From NCBI GenBank assembly GCA_016794925.1, contig JAEUIW010000005.1, positions 124,001-188,000 on the forward strand: DNA of 64,000 nt. The letters run 5' to 3'. Origin of the DNA: Phycisphaerae bacterium. Lineage in GTDB: Bacteria > Planctomycetota > Phycisphaerae > Phycisphaerales > UBA1924. The notes under the pieces were generated by a model, which searched no databases, was not told where the DNA came from, and was given only the letters and a program-made list of their open reading frames with translations. Made by a program: the position numbers and the translations under genes. Positions within the stretch are counted from its first letter, which is position 1, and each line of letters begins with the position of its first letter. This document shows, piece by piece, positions 17,052 through 25,618 of this stretch.

Positions 17052-17735
17052 ATGAACTGGCGGGCGGTTCCAGAGGCACGGTTGGAATCGAGGACGGAAC
17101 CTGAAGCGATGCCCGAGGCCGAGCGCTCCGATGAACGTCTGCTGGAGGCGTACCGGGAGGGCGAGAGCGGTGCGTTGGCCGAATTGATCAGGCGTTTCCA
17201 CGACGACCTGATGCGGTTCCTGATCCGGCTGATGGGTGATCGGACCTTGGCCGAGGACGTTTTTCAGGAGACGTTCATCCAGGTTCACCTGTCCGCGGAC
17301 AGCTTTGATGCCTCGCGGCGATTCAAGCCATGGCTTTTTACGATTGCGGCGAACAAGGCCCGTGATCAGCTGCGTAAGAGTGCGCGGCGGAGAACCGTTG
17401 ATCTTTCTGCCCCAATCGGGGGAGGAAAGGGCGGTTCCAACTCGGGGGATGGGGACGGCCGAACGTACATCGATCTGATGGAGATCGACGTGCCGGATCC
17501 GTCCGATGGGATCCAGGCGGAGGAACGCGAGCGGATGGTGCAACGAGCGATTGACCAGCTCCCACATCCTTTGAAGGAGATCCTGTTGCTGGCGTACTTC
17601 CAGCGGCTGAGTTATAGCCAGATCGCGGACTCGCTTGAGATCCCGTTGGGGACAGTGAAATCTCGGTTGCACGCCGCGGTGGCCGGATTCGCGAAGCACT
17701 GGCAGGCATTGAACAAAGGGGCGGTCGAACGATGA
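17052..17735 (+). CDS. RNA polymerase ECF-type sigma factor
   Basis: 227 residues from ATG 17052; GTG/ATG alternatives at 17022 and 17109 are possible and no Shine-Dalgarno decides between them. Region 2: ESGALAELIRRFHDDLMRFL, then DRTLAEDVFQETFIQVHLSA and FKPWLFTIAANKARDQLRKS. A Gly/Ser/Asp-rich linker (about 125-150) separates it from region 4: IDQLPHPLKEILLLAYFQRL, SYSQIADSLEIPLGTVKSRL, HAAVAGFAKHW. All the hallmark ECF residues are present, including DVFQETF and GTVKSRLH. The following membrane-protein gene begins within its stop (ATGATG, overlap of four bases), so the pair is a sigma/anti-sigma-like module. Confidence 0.92.
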   Translation: MNWRAVPEARLESRTEPEAMPEAERSDERLLEAYREGESGALAELIRRFHDDLMRFLIRLMGDRTLAEDVFQETFIQVHLSADSFDASRRFKPWLFTIAANKARDQLRKSARRRTVDLSAPIGGGKGGSNSGDGDGRTYIDLMEIDVPDPSDGIQAEERERMVQRAIDQLPHPLKEILLLAYFQRLSYSQIADSLEIPLGTVKSRLHAAVAGFAKHWQALNKGAVER

Positions 17736-19003
17736 TGGATGGGCGGCAACACGATGAGATTCCGGTGGACGGCGAGATGCCGGGCAGCGGCTGGGCCCTT
17801 TCGGAGCGATCCGTTCGCTGCGTGGACGCGCTGGTCGAGGCCGGGTTCGACCCCGGGCGCGTGCCCGTGGAATTCCGTGCCGAATGCCGCAGGCTCGCAT
17901 CCCTGCTGAGAAGTCTGGACGAGGTTCACACGGGTTCGGACGGCTCCGCACTGGTGGACGTCACGCTGGCGCGCGTGCTGCGGTCGGGCGGGGGCGCGGT
18001 GGCTTCGGGGCAGATCGACCTGTCGCCCGCCGACGATGACGCGTTTGAGGCGCTGGTTTCGGCGGGGTTCGATGCGGAGCGCGTCACGAGCCGGATGCGC
18101 GCGCGGGCGCGTCGGCACGCCGGGCTGCTGAGCGTGCTTTCCGTGCCGGTGAGCGGGTCGCCGGACGAACGGGAAACTCTGATTTCGAAGACGCTTGCCT
18201 GCGTGCAGGCGGAGATCGATTCGGGAGATGCGAGACGGCGGGTCTCGTCCGCCGGGGATGCCGCTTCCGTGCGTCGCTGGAGCCTGTCGAACCTGGTTTC
18301 GGTCGCGGCGGTGCTCCTGATCGGTTCGGCGGTCGTCTGGCCCATGATGGCGGCGCAGCGCGAGGTCGGGCGGAGGCTGAGTTGCGAGGCGGGGCTTCTC
18401 GCCGCCGCGAGGGGCTTCGGGGCATACGCGGGCGGGAATCGCGATGCGCTCCCGCAGGCCACGGATTCCGAGGCTGGCCGGGTGTGGTGGCGGGTGGGTT
18501 CGAACCCTGAGGAATCGAATTCCGCGAATCTTTACGTGCTCTTCCGGACCGGCTGCGCCGGACCGACATCGTTGGCGTGTGCGGGGAACGAGTGGGCTCC
18601 GGAGCGATCCGACCCGAACGAGTCGGACTGGAAAGAGCTGGCGCAAGTCTCGTACAGCTTCCAGAATATGTTCGCGCAGGCGCGGCCCAAATGGGGGCAG
18701 GGCGAACGGGTCGCGGTGCTGACGGATCGCTCTCCGGTGGTGTTGCGTGCGGTGCGGAGACAGGTGATCTACCCCTTCGCCAATTCGCCGAATCACGGTG
18801 AGTCCGGGCAGAACGTGCTGTTCAACGACGGATCGGCCGAGTTTCGCCGCACGCCGCTCCTCGATAACGGTGACAACATCTGGCTCCCGCAGTGGTTGGA
18901 GCAACGGATCTACGCGGCGACGGGCTCGGGCCGGGGTTCTGCTGAACCCCTGATCGGCACCGAAGCGCCGGAATCCGCGGACGACGCGTTCATGGCGCCG
19001 TAG
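17732..19003 (+). CDS. membrane protein: anti-sigma-like N-terminus with DUF1559/pseudopilin-like C-terminus
   Basis: 423 residues, start overlapping the sigma gene stop by four bases. The cytoplasmic N-terminal ~185 residues contain two similar segments: DALVEAGFDPGRVPVEFRAE (about 31) and EALVSAGFDAERVTSRMRAR (about 108). They look like an internal duplication of an all-helical anti-sigma-type module. A transmembrane helix follows at about 192-212 (NLVSVAAVLLIGSAVVWPMM). The periplasmic part resembles planctomycete prepilin-like DUF1559 proteins. RRLSCEAGLLAAARGFGAYA followed by GGNRDALPQA mirrors the family 'C.sNLkqiglAl..Ya..n.g..P'. NHGESGQNVLFNDGSAEF mirrors the C-terminal H-X9-DG motif. 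No zinc HxxxCxxC is seen. Function: likely membrane regulator of the adjacent sigma factor; the pilin-like part could be the sensor. Confidence 0.65.
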   Translation: MMDGRQHDEIPVDGEMPGSGWALSERSVRCVDALVEAGFDPGRVPVEFRAECRRLASLLRSLDEVHTGSDGSALVDVTLARVLRSGGGAVASGQIDLSPADDDAFEALVSAGFDAERVTSRMRARARRHAGLLSVLSVPVSGSPDERETLISKTLACVQAEIDSGDARRRVSSAGDAASVRRWSLSNLVSVAAVLLIGSAVVWPMMAAQREVGRRLSCEAGLLAAARGFGAYAGGNRDALPQATDSEAGRVWWRVGSNPEESNSANLYVLFRTGCAGPTSLACAGNEWAPERSDPNESDWKELAQVSYSFQNMFAQARPKWGQGERVAVLTDRSPVVLRAVRRQVIYPFANSPNHGESGQNVLFNDGSAEFRRTPLLDNGDNIWLPQWLEQRIYAATGSGRGSAEPLIGTEAPESADDAFMAP

Positions 19004-19183
19004 CGACCGACCCCGCGGGCGGTGTGCCCTCAGGAGGCCGGAACGCCTGTACCTTCGAGGTGGAATATCGCCGGTTGGCAGCGCTATCCTCATGGCCCCG
19101 CGTCAGGGGGTGACGGCCGGGGTCGCACGGCCGTCATCAGGGTTCAGGAATTTTCGCGGGTCGAGATTGGAAGGCAGAACACG

Positions 19184-19486
19184 ATGCCCAAGCACAAGCC
19201 TCACAAGGGGCTGCTCAAGCGGATGCGGGTGACGAAGACCGGCAAGGTCAAGCACAAGAGCGCCGGGAGCAAGCACCTCAAGTCGCACAAATCTCCGAAT
19301 CGCCTGCGTCGGCTTCGCAAGGACAAGTTCCTGTCGAACGCCGAGGCCAAGAGCATGGAGAAACTGCTGTTCCGGCGCCTGCGCGGAAGAAACCAGCCGC
19401 GCACGGCGCTGCGGATCAGCCCCTCGCCCGCGGAGAGCCGCGCGGCGAAGGCGGAAAAAGCCGCCGCCGCGAAAAAGGCTGGCTGA
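19184..19486 (+). CDS. rpmI: 50S ribosomal protein L35
   Basis: 100 residues from ATG 19184 (MPKHKPHKGLLKRMRVTKTG), with AAGG upstream. The L35 core covers residues 1-65 (KVKHKSAGSKHLKSHKSPNR, then LRRLRKDKFLSNAEAKSMEK) and binds 23S rRNA in the large subunit. The protein carries an additional ~35-residue Ala/Lys-rich tail after the core, longer than the usual 64-66 residues. It is followed 94 bp downstream by rplT as expected. infC, which normally precedes rpmI, is absent; the upstream gene is an anti-sigma-like membrane protein. The 180-bp leader (19004-19183) presumably holds the promoter, but I see no clear -35/-10 pair. Confidence 0.95.
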   Translation: MPKHKPHKGLLKRMRVTKTGKVKHKSAGSKHLKSHKSPNRLRRLRKDKFLSNAEAKSMEKLLFRRLRGRNQPRTALRISPSPAESRAAKAEKAAAAKKAG

Positions 19487-19580
19487 GCCCGACCGCGATT
19501 CCCACCCGTCCGCCGGGATTCAAGACGCGCCCCGCGAAGTTGGGGCACGCTCCGTTCGGACCGTTTGAAGGAGTTGACAG

Positions 19581-19955
19581 ATGCCACGCGTGAGAAAAGG
19601 CGCCGCCAAGGCGCAGGCCCGCAAGCGATTGCTGCGCAAGGCCCGGGGCTACTTCGGCACTCGCAGCAAGCACAAGTACCAGGCCAAGAACGCCGTGATG
19701 CGCGCGGGCGTGTACGCGTACCGCGACCGCCGCAACCTGAAGCGCGACATGCGGGCGGTCTGGATCACCCGCATTACCGCCGCGTGCAAGATGCGGGGCA
19801 CACGGTACAGCGTGTTCATGAGCGGGCTGAAAATGGCCGGCATTCTGCTGAACCGCAAGATGCTCAGCGAGGTTGCGATCGCGGACCCTGCGGCCTTTGA
19901 CGAGATCGTCAAAGTCGCTGTCCCGCTGAGCCGCGCGAGCATGAAGGCGGCCTGA
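19581..19955 (+). CDS. rplT: 50S ribosomal protein L20
   Basis: 124 residues, start ATG 19581 with AAGGAG nine bases before it. The sequence is a textbook L20: MPRVRKGAAKAQARKRLLRK, ARGYFGTRSKHKYQAKNAVM, YRDRRNLKRDMRAVWITRIT and MSGLKMAGILLNRKMLSEVA. L20 binds 23S rRNA and is essential for early 50S assembly; in many bacteria it autoregulates its operon. Forms a two-gene operon with rpmI and is followed by a strong intrinsic terminator. Confidence 0.97.
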   Translation: MPRVRKGAAKAQARKRLLRKARGYFGTRSKHKYQAKNAVMRAGVYAYRDRRNLKRDMRAVWITRITAACKMRGTRYSVFMSGLKMAGILLNRKMLSEVAIADPAAFDEIVKVAVPLSRASMKAA

Positions 19956-19985
19956 GCCCGGCCGCCGGAAGCGTGTCCATCAGCG

Positions 19986-20018
19986 CCGGGCCCGGTTTTT
20001 CCGGGCCCGGTTTGTTTG
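19986..20018 (+). terminator. intrinsic terminator after rplT
   Basis: CCGGGCCCGG (19986-19995), a five-T loop (19996-20000), then CCGGGCCCGG (20001-20010) and the T-rich tract TTTGTTTG. This ten-pair GC stem with a T-rich tail starts 30 bp after the rplT stop and should end rpmI-rplT transcription. Confidence 0.88.
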
Positions 20019-20082
20019 TGTGCCGCGCGGTAGCATGTCTTCGTCGCGGGCGTGCCGGGCACGCCCGAACGAGGAGCCGATC

Positions 20083-20772
20083 ATGGGGCCGACCGGTTGG
20101 TGGGTGGCGGACTGGTGGCGTGTGAGCCCCGTGATCGTGATCGCATGGATCACGTGGACGATCGTCTCGATCGTTCTGCACGAGCTGGCTCACGGCTGGG
20201 CGGCGATCCGATGCGGCGACCGCACCCCGATCGAGCTCGGGCGGATGACGTGGAACCCGTTGGTTCATATGGGGCCAATGAGCCTGTTGGTCTTCGCGCT
20301 GACGGGGCTCGCCTGGGGGCTGATGCCGGTGAGCCCGAGCCGGTTCCGGGGGCGATACGACCGGGCCTGGGTCGCGCTGGCCGGGCCTGCGATGAACCTG
20401 GGCCTGGCGGCCGTGGCGCTCTCGGCCGGCGTGCTCTGGATCGCCATCGGGGGTGGCTACTGGTTCACCGGGTTTTCCGCTCCGGACCCGCTCCACGCCA
20501 ACACGATTGCGTTTCTTCGCACGGGCGCCGTGCTCAACGTCGCGTTGGCCGTGTTCAACCTGATGCCGGTTCCCCCACTGGACGGCTCGACCGTAGTGGG
20601 CGCGTTCATCCCGGGATATCGGGAGTGGCTCGCATCGGAGCAGGGCCGGATCGTCGTGATCCTGGGGATTGTCGGGTTGTTCTACTTCGGCGCGGATTTC
20701 TTCTTCGCGTTCGCCTCGCGGGCCGTTGACGCGGCGACCGTTTCCATGCGGGCGATCCTGCACGCCTCCTGA
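20083..20772 (+). CDS. site-2 protease family (M50) zinc metalloprotease
   Basis: 229 residues from ATG 20083 (GAGGAG upstream). The integral membrane protein has four to five hydrophobic segments. The zinc site HELAHGWAA (HExxH) lies in the first core helix (about residues 31-35). The second family motif, NLMPVPPLDGS, supplies the third ligand Asp at about residue 167. The 'AGPAMNLGLA' signature of M50/RseP-like peptidases is at about 103-112. There is no PDZ or CBS domain, so it belongs to the short stand-alone group. Such enzymes cleave transmembrane substrates, often anti-sigma factors. Two ECF/anti-sigma modules lie within 10 kb, so a link is conceivable but unproven. Confidence 0.88.
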   Translation: MGPTGWWVADWWRVSPVIVIAWITWTIVSIVLHELAHGWAAIRCGDRTPIELGRMTWNPLVHMGPMSLLVFALTGLAWGLMPVSPSRFRGRYDRAWVALAGPAMNLGLAAVALSAGVLWIAIGGGYWFTGFSAPDPLHANTIAFLRTGAVLNVALAVFNLMPVPPLDGSTVVGAFIPGYREWLASEQGRIVVILGIVGLFYFGADFFFAFASRAVDAATVSMRAILHAS

Positions 20773-20785
20773 GCACCACGGCGGT

Positions 20786-21832
20786 TCAGATCCGCCCCGT
20801 GGACCGAGCCGCGGCGCCGCAGAGCTTGTACAGCACGCGGGCGCCCACGTTCGCATCCCATTCCGGTTCCTTTGGGTTTGGCCCGGGCGACACCTCGTTC
20901 AGATCGAACCCGACGATGCTCCGGCCCGAGCGGACGAGCGCCTCGAGCAGCATGCACGCGCGGTGGAACGACAGGCCGCCGGGAACGGGCGTTCCGGTGT
21001 GGGGGCAGAGGCTGGGCTCAAGCCCGTCGATGTCGAACGAGATGTACACCAACTTCGGCAACGGCTTGATTGCCTCGTCGCACAGACGATCGAACTGCTC
21101 GCCTCGATCGATGGCGCGGGCCCAATCGAGATCGAAATGCGTGCGGACGCGGCCGCGCGATCCCTTCGAAAGGTCCGCTTCGCTCCGGCCGAAATCGCGA
21201 ATTCCGATCTGCACCAGGCGACACACGTTCGGCAGGCGGGACATGACGTTGTGCATGATCGAGGCGTGCGACCAGGCGAAGCCCTCGAACCCGTCGCGGA
21301 GGTCCATGTGCGCATCGATCTGGAGGATGCCCAGGCCGTCTCGGGATCGCTCCGCCGCGACTTCCGCGCAAGCGCGGATGGCGCCGAAGGGCGTGGAGTG
21401 ATCCCCTCCGATCAGGCCTGGGATCTTCCCTTGGGCGAGGATCTTCCGAGCCGTCGCGTGCGTGTGCGTGTTGATCCTCTCGCACGCCTGATCGACCGCT
21501 CGCACGGCGCGTGCATCCCGGGCGGTCGCGCCGCCGCGCTCGATGATCGGACGGGCGAGCGCACGGGCCCGGCGCGAGAGCGGGCGGATCCACGCGGGCG
21601 CTCGCAGCATGTGGATGCCGCAGCGGTAAATCTCGCCGAATTGCCCGTCGAGCAAATCCACCTGTGCGGACGCGTTGCGGATGGCCTCGGGGCCGCCCGC
21701 GGCACCGCCGCCGTACGACGTGGTGGCGTCGAATGGCACGGGCAGCAGCACGATCGAGGAGTCGGAACGCGAGTGGGGGAGTCCGAAGACGCCCGAACCG
21801 GGAGACGCTGCGGCGTCGGGATCGAAGCTCAT
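20786..21832 (-). CDS. agmatinase/arginase-family (ureohydrolase) enzyme
   Basis: 348 residues from ATG 21832; the frame stays open much further upstream as an artefact opposite galK. Motifs binding the two Mn ions are complete: GGDHS (about 163), QIDAHMDLRD (DAHxD, about 195) and SFDIDGLEPSLCPHTGTPVP (DxD, about 275). The FGLPHSRSDSSIVLLPVPFD start and PGGLSFHRACMLLEAL fit the agmatinase-like subgroup found in Bacteroidota and Planctomycetota. These enzymes hydrolyse a guanidino group to urea, with agmatine to putrescine most likely. Arginase or another guanidino acid hydrolase is possible. It is separate from the hutG paralogue at 36221-37171. Convergent with the M50 protease gene; divergent from a membrane protein. 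Confidence 0.85.
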   Translation of the reverse strand: MSFDPDAAASPGSGVFGLPHSRSDSSIVLLPVPFDATTSYGGGAAGGPEAIRNASAQVDLLDGQFGEIYRCGIHMLRAPAWIRPLSRRARALARPIIERGGATARDARAVRAVDQACERINTHTHATARKILAQGKIPGLIGGDHSTPFGAIRACAEVAAERSRDGLGILQIDAHMDLRDGFEGFAWSHASIMHNVMSRLPNVCRLVQIGIRDFGRSEADLSKGSRGRVRTHFDLDWARAIDRGEQFDRLCDEAIKPLPKLVYISFDIDGLEPSLCPHTGTPVPGGLSFHRACMLLEALVRSGRSIVGFDLNEVSPGPNPKEPEWDANVGARVLYKLCGAAARSTGRI

Positions 21833-21928
21833 GAGCGGAGTGTACGGTTTGGGGCGATGGCTGCGCAGGCTGGATGCGCGTCGCCCGCGTCGGGGCCTTA
21901 CGATGCGGCCAACCGCCGGAGCAACGTC

Positions 21929-22564
21929 ATGGCCGACGAGCCCTCGACCTACAACGTGAGCGAAGAGAAGCCGCAGACCGAGCCCGCCGCGCCCGCGGGG
22001 GATCGTGCGCCGTCGGCGCCGGCCATCACACCCGCACCGGCGGCCGGATTCCCTGAGGTCGCGCCCGAGTTCGTGCTCCCGGGGAGGGGCAGCCCGGCGG
22101 TGGTGTTCTGGCTCGGCGCCATCCTGCTCGTCGGGGCCTGCACGGCGGCGGGGATCAATTATCCGGCGCGCCAGTTCGTGCCCGTGGCGGGACGGGTGGT
22201 GTTCACCACGTACGACGTGCTGTTGCACACGGTGACCGGCGTCGTGGCCGTCGGCATCGCCGCGTGGCTGCAGGAACAGCGATTCGGGCGGGTTGACCTG
22301 GCGGTGGCGCGCGTGTTCATGGCCTACAGCGCGTTCGCCCTGATCGCCAATGTCAACGTTCCCATACCCTACGTCGGCACGCTGGTTGGGTTCGCGCTCG
22401 CGGCGCTCGCATATTGGGCGCTGATCCTGGTCCTGTTCGACAAGGACAAACTGGTCGGGACCATGATCGCGGGCGTCCATTTCGTGATCTGGGCCAGCGT
22501 TGCCCTGGGGACGCAGCTCGGCGTCTGGGTGCAGGCGTCGGCGCAGGCCGTGGGAGCGAAGTAG
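21929..22564 (+). CDS. integral membrane protein of unknown function
   Basis: 211 residues from ATG 21929. An N-terminal Pro/Ala/Glu-rich cytoplasmic stretch (about 1-55) is followed by four hydrophobic helices at roughly 58-78, 95-113, 128-162 (perhaps two) and 175-200. No motif is recognised; the sequence looks like a generic Yip1/DUF-type four- or five-helix protein. The galactokinase GTG start follows its TAG stop immediately (22562-22565), so it is probably co-transcribed with galK and pepF. Confidence 0.75.
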   Translation: MADEPSTYNVSEEKPQTEPAAPAGDRAPSAPAITPAPAAGFPEVAPEFVLPGRGSPAVVFWLGAILLVGACTAAGINYPARQFVPVAGRVVFTTYDVLLHTVTGVVAVGIAAWLQEQRFGRVDLAVARVFMAYSAFALIANVNVPIPYVGTLVGFALAALAYWALILVLFDKDKLVGTMIAGVHFVIWASVALGTQLGVWVQASAQAVGAK

Positions 22565-23839
22565 GTGGGCGTCAGCCCGGCGATGGGCGTGCTCGTCGAA
22601 CGGGCGGCGCGCGCCTTGCGGGCGGCCGGAGCGTCGAGTTCGTGCTCGGATTCGTACGCACGCGGCGACGGTGTGCGCGCCGCCGCCGCGCCCGGGCGTG
22701 TCAATCTCATCGGTGAGCACACCGACTACAACGGCGGGTTCGTGCTGCCGATCGCGATCGATCGCTGGACGGTGGCGGTGGGGCGGGCCACGTCCGGCCC
22801 GTCGAGACTTGTCGCGGCCGATCTGAAGGAATGCGCAACGCTGGACTGGTCGCGCGGCATCAGCCCCGATCGGTCGCGCGCGTCGGATCTGCCGCGGTGG
22901 GTGCGTTACGTCGCGGGGATCGTGGAGGGCTTCAGGTGCGCGGGGACGGCGGTGCCGAATCTTGCACTGGCGTTGGCAAGCGACGTCCCGGTTGGAGGGG
23001 GGCTCTCCAGCTCCGCGGCCCTGGGCGTCGCGGTGGCAACGCTGATCGAACGACTGATTGGTGTGCGACTGGGCGGGATCGCCAAGGCCCGCCTCGTGCA
23101 GCGATCCGAGCACGAGTTCGCGCAGGTGCGCTGCGGGATCATGGATATGTACACCTCGGCGATGGGGCGCGAGGGTTGCGCGCTGCTGATCGACTGCCTC
23201 GAGGAAACGCACCGAGCGATTGGCCTCGGGCACCCGGCAACACGCCCGGCGATCCTGGTCGCCAACTCGAACGTCCGGCATGAACTCGCATCCGGGGAGT
23301 ACGGGAACCGGCGTGCGGCGTGCGAACGCGCGGCCGCGAAGTTGGGAGTGGAGCGGTTGCGAGATCTTCCCGCTCCTGTTGCGCTTGACATGGCGGCGCT
23401 GGCCCGATCCGAACTGAGCCGGGACGAGGCCAGTTGCGTCCGGCATGTTCGCTCGGAAATCGAACGCGCCATCGATGGCGCGACGGCGCTCGGTGAGCAG
23501 ACCCGCGTCGGCTACGCCCGATTTGGCCGGCTGATGCAGGAATCGCACGCGTCCTTGCGCGACGACTATCGGGTCTCTTGCGCCGAGCTCGATCGGCTGG
23601 TGGACCTCGCCTCCGGGGTGCCGGGCGTGTTCGGCGCGCGCATGACCGGCGGCGGGTTCGGGGGCTGCGTCATCGCGATGTGCGAGCCGGATGCCGCCGC
23701 GCCGCTGCGAGCGGCCTGGCTGGGCGGATACCGTTCCCGTTACGGCCGACCGTGCGACGTGTTCGAGGTCAAACCCGTGGACGGGGCGGAGTCCCTGCCC
23801 GAGCCGAGGCTGGGCGCGAAACCGGAGGCGGCACCGTGA
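22565..23839 (+). CDS. galK: galactokinase
   Basis: 424 residues from GTG 22565 (ATG 22583 is an alternative). GHMP-kinase signature motifs are all present: APGRVNLIGEHTDYNGGFVL with the substrate-site Arg and Glu (about 39), the ATP loop PVGGGLSSSAALGVA (about 140), and GARMTGGGFGGCVI (about 357). The catalytic Asp is in RCGIMDMYTSAMG. The enzyme phosphorylates alpha-D-galactose at C1 in the Leloir pathway. No galT or galE is nearby. The C-terminal ~25 residues are Pro/Ala-rich and extend past the usual end. The stop overlaps the pepF start (GTGA). Confidence 0.93.
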   Translation: MGVSPAMGVLVERAARALRAAGASSSCSDSYARGDGVRAAAAPGRVNLIGEHTDYNGGFVLPIAIDRWTVAVGRATSGPSRLVAADLKECATLDWSRGISPDRSRASDLPRWVRYVAGIVEGFRCAGTAVPNLALALASDVPVGGGLSSSAALGVAVATLIERLIGVRLGGIAKARLVQRSEHEFAQVRCGIMDMYTSAMGREGCALLIDCLEETHRAIGLGHPATRPAILVANSNVRHELASGEYGNRRAACERAAAKLGVERLRDLPAPVALDMAALARSELSRDEASCVRHVRSEIERAIDGATALGEQTRVGYARFGRLMQESHASLRDDYRVSCAELDRLVDLASGVPGVFGARMTGGGFGGCVIAMCEPDAAAPLRAAWLGGYRSRYGRPCDVFEVKPVDGAESLPEPRLGAKPEAAP

Positions 23840-25569
23840 TACCGACGTTCGAGCGTGCGAGCGATTACGTTCCGGACACCCTCGACGCCACCGAATGGGT
23901 GGCGCTCGAACCGCTCTATCGTGGCCTCATCAACCGAGAGATCCACGGGATGGCGTGCCTCGAGCGGCTCATCATGGATCGCAGCGAACTCGACGCCGCG
24001 TCCGGCGAGGCCGGCGCCATGCTGTACATCAACATGACCCGGCGGACCGATGACCCGGCCGCCACCTCGGCCTACCTGCGACATGTCGAGCACGTGCAAC
24101 CGAGGCTGAAGGAGATGGGGTTCGAGCTGGATCGGAAGATCGCGACCAGCCCGTTCGCCTCGGCGCTCGACGGGGTTCGCTACGGCGTGCTGCTGCGCGA
24201 CCTCCGCACGGGCGTGGAGATCTACCGACCCGAGAACGTGCCGCTCGAGGTCGCGCAAACGCAGCTCGATCAGGAGTACGCCGAGATCTGCGGCGCGCAG
24301 ACCGTCGAGTTCGGAGGCCAGACCCGCACTTTGCAGCAGATGGCGCGATATCTCGAGGACCCCGACCGGTCGGCGCGCGAGCGCGCGTGGCGAGCCATCG
24401 CGGATCGGCGTCGGCTCGATCGCGAGCGGATCGGGCAGATCTACATCGAGCTTGTTTCGTTACGGTCCAGGGTCGCGGCCAACGCGGGATTCGCCAGCTT
24501 CCGCGACTACGCGTTCCGTGCCAAGCGACGGTTCGATTACGGGCCCTCCGAGTGCCGCGCGTTCGCGGAGGGCATCGAGCGGGCCGTCACGCCGACGCTG
24601 CGGGCCATGGGGGAGAAGCGAGCGCGGAGCATGGGACTCGCTTCCCTGCGGCCCTGGGATCTCGCGGTGGATGCCAAGGGAAGGCCTCCCCTGCGACCGT
24701 TCGAAAGCTCGGAGCAAATGGTGACCCGCACCGGCCGGATCTTCCACCGGTTGGATCCGGATCTCGCGGAGATGTTCGATTCGCTCGGCTCGGGCGACTG
24801 CCTGGACCTCGACAGCAGGAAGGGGAAGGCGCCCGGCGGCTATCAGGCCAACCGCGACCTCCGCCGGACCCCGTTCATTTTCATGAACGCCGCGGGCCTG
24901 CAGCGTGATGCGGAGACCATGCTCCACGAGGCCGGCCATGCGTTCCATGCGCTGCTTTCGAGGTCGGAGCCGATCCTCTCGTACCGCTCCGAAGGCGGGC
25001 TGCCGCTCGAATTCGCCGAGGTCGCTTCGATGAGCATGGAGCTGCTCACGCACGAATTCTGGGAGGAGTACTACGGCGCGGATGCGGAGGGTCGCGCCAA
25101 CGCGGCGCGTGCTCGGCGCGTTCACCTGGAGCAGATTGCCTCGCTCCTGGCGGCGGTGGCCGCGGTCGACTCGTTCCAGCATTGGGTGTACACCACGGCC
25201 GGTGCGGATCTCGGGGCGTGCAACGCCTCGTGGGTCGCCCTCGACGAAAGATTCGGTCAGCGGGTGGACTGGTCGAGCGTGGAGGACGTACGGGAGCACT
25301 CGTGGCAGCGCGTCCTTCACCTGTTCGGCTCGCCGTTTTATTACATCGAGTACGGAATCGCCCAGCTGGGCGCGATCCAGCTCTGGTCCAACTTCCGGCG
25401 TGATCGCGCGGGGACGCTCGCGGCGTACAAACGAGCCCTCTCGTTGGGAGGCAGCCGCCCGCTACCCGAGCTATTCTCCGCGGCGGGGCTGGAGTTTGAC
25501 TTCAGCCCGTCGTGTATCTCGCAACTCTGGAGCGAGGTGGAGCGAATGCTCTCGTCGCTTCCCGAGTGA
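23836..25569 (+). CDS. pepF: M3 family oligoendopeptidase (PepF-like)
   Basis: 577 residues from GTG 23836, in a four-base overlap with galK. The metallopeptidase signature MLHEAGHAFHAL (HExxH) is at about residue 361, with the third ligand Glu in LEFAEVASMSME (about 389). The C-terminal YYIEYGIAQLGAIQLWSNF pattern is typical of the oligoendopeptidase F group (M3B). The N-terminal helical lid covers about residues 1-200. These cytoplasmic zinc enzymes cut peptides of roughly 6-20 residues. The coupling to galK is unusual and probably reflects operon compaction rather than shared function. Confidence 0.92.
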   Translation: MIPTFERASDYVPDTLDATEWVALEPLYRGLINREIHGMACLERLIMDRSELDAASGEAGAMLYINMTRRTDDPAATSAYLRHVEHVQPRLKEMGFELDRKIATSPFASALDGVRYGVLLRDLRTGVEIYRPENVPLEVAQTQLDQEYAEICGAQTVEFGGQTRTLQQMARYLEDPDRSARERAWRAIADRRRLDRERIGQIYIELVSLRSRVAANAGFASFRDYAFRAKRRFDYGPSECRAFAEGIERAVTPTLRAMGEKRARSMGLASLRPWDLAVDAKGRPPLRPFESSEQMVTRTGRIFHRLDPDLAEMFDSLGSGDCLDLDSRKGKAPGGYQANRDLRRTPFIFMNAAGLQRDAETMLHEAGHAFHALLSRSEPILSYRSEGGLPLEFAEVASMSMELLTHEFWEEYYGADAEGRANAARARRVHLEQIASLLAAVAAVDSFQHWVYTTAGADLGACNASWVALDERFGQRVDWSSVEDVREHSWQRVLHLFGSPFYYIEYGIAQLGAIQLWSNFRRDRAGTLAAYKRALSLGGSRPLPELFSAAGLEFDFSPSCISQLWSEVERMLSSLPE

Positions 25570-25618
25570 GCCCGCTCGGTCGTGGGCGAGCGCGGCACGG
25601 TCCGGGAGAACATCGAAC

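Noticed and set aside
21833-23548. 920-residue minus-strand open frame (whole 20786-23548) covering galK
   Set aside because: The part beyond 21832 is opposite galK and a membrane protein that show strong family motifs; only the agmatinase-like part is real.
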